Assembly: GCA_037045355.1 (NCBI GenBank)
Contig: JBAOHO010000025.1
Coordinates: 1 to 16,195, forward strand
Reading direction: 5' to 3'
DNA length: 16,195 nucleotides
Origin: Candidatus Nanopelagicales bacterium
GTDB lineage: Bacteria > Actinomycetota > Actinomycetes > S36-B12 > GCA-2699445
Part shown: piece by piece, positions 16,122-16,195 of the stretch
How positions within the stretch are numbered: the first letter of the stretch is position 1
Layout of the letters: every line of letters begins with the position of its first letter
Translations under genes and position numbers: made by a program
The notes under the pieces: model-generated
Database searches by the model: none
What the model saw: only the letters and a program-made list of their open reading frames with translations
What the model was told of the DNA's origin: nothing

Positions 16122-16195
16122 ATGGACACCGAGCACACCAGGATGTTCCCGGACACGGGATTCGGGTGGTTCGCGGTCATCGCAGCAGCGGCGGG
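16122..16195 (+). CDS. Possible 5' end of a divergent gene (partial)
   Basis: ATG 16122 follows CAGGGGTGG and opens MDTEHTRMFPDTGFGWFAVIAAAA, running off the window. The small hydrophobic run (WFAVIAAAA) could begin a membrane segment or signal. It would be divergent from the acyltransferase gene with 73 bases between starts. A competing frame from ATG 16102 is also open, so the call is tentative. Confidence 0.4.
   Translation, partial: MDTEHTRMFPDTGFGWFAVIAAAA

Noticed and set aside
1..16195. CRISPR arrays, transposases, integrases, toxin-antitoxin pairs or defence genes
   Set aside because: No repeated spacer pattern, mobile-element terminal repeats, or recognisable defence proteins were seen by eye; composition looks uniform throughout.

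Overview
This is a GC-rich, gene-dense chromosomal window that reads as an actinobacterium (Actinomycetota). It carries an actinobacterial-type furA-katG pair with a probable leaderless fur start, a wax-ester-synthase/DGAT-family acyltransferase of the kind abundant in Actinomycetota, and GTG and TTG starts. No rRNA, tRNA, CRISPR array, insertion sequence or prophage gene is visible. The genus cannot be fixed from this sequence.

Layout. (1) 1-5085: a possible 3' end of an upstream gene; a secreted protein made of three choice-of-anchor-D-like domains; a reverse-strand hypothetical gene; a divergent gene coding for an adenylate-cyclase-associated-type winged-helix/TPR protein; and a DUF2254 membrane protein split by one extra base at about 4200. 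(2) 5091-7910: a dihydrofolate-reductase-like (RibD C-terminal fold) protein; an intergenic stretch of about 325 bases; a translationally coupled pair of a 52-residue DUF5993-like membrane peptide and a DsbB-like protein with only one cysteine pair; a nicotinamidase; and an unrecognised 141-residue protein. (3) 8018-9196: a 48-residue hydrophilic peptide, a GatB/YqeY-like protein and a TetR-family regulator. (4) 9157-11930: a reverse-strand pair of a three-PAS/GGDEF signalling protein (two apparent frameshifts in the GGDEF domain) and a linear-amide C-N hydrolase. (5) 11969-14703: a striking double-palindrome operator, a Fur-family regulator and the catalase-peroxidase KatG, ending in a 17-bp-stem terminator. 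(6) 14708-16195: a WS/DGAT-family O-acyltransferase and the first codons of a possible divergent gene.

How the parts work together. The clearest regulatory unit is the fur-katG operon, an oxidative stress module. Its operator contains two near-identical copies of TGGAC-N3-GTCCA and overlaps the predicted fur -35 element. It also lies between fur and the divergent PAS-GGDEF gene, so peroxide or iron sensing and c-di-GMP signalling may share a control region. The dsbB-like pair belongs to envelope thiol-disulfide chemistry, and the nicotinamidase to NAD salvage.

Three single-base lesions (near 4200, 10369 and 10436) break two otherwise well-conserved genes. All three are repaired by removing one base, which points to sequence or assembly error at least as strongly as to gene decay. 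I see no convincing new multi-gene system such as a defence island. The best leads are the shared fur/GGDEF operator and the DUF5993-DsbB pair.
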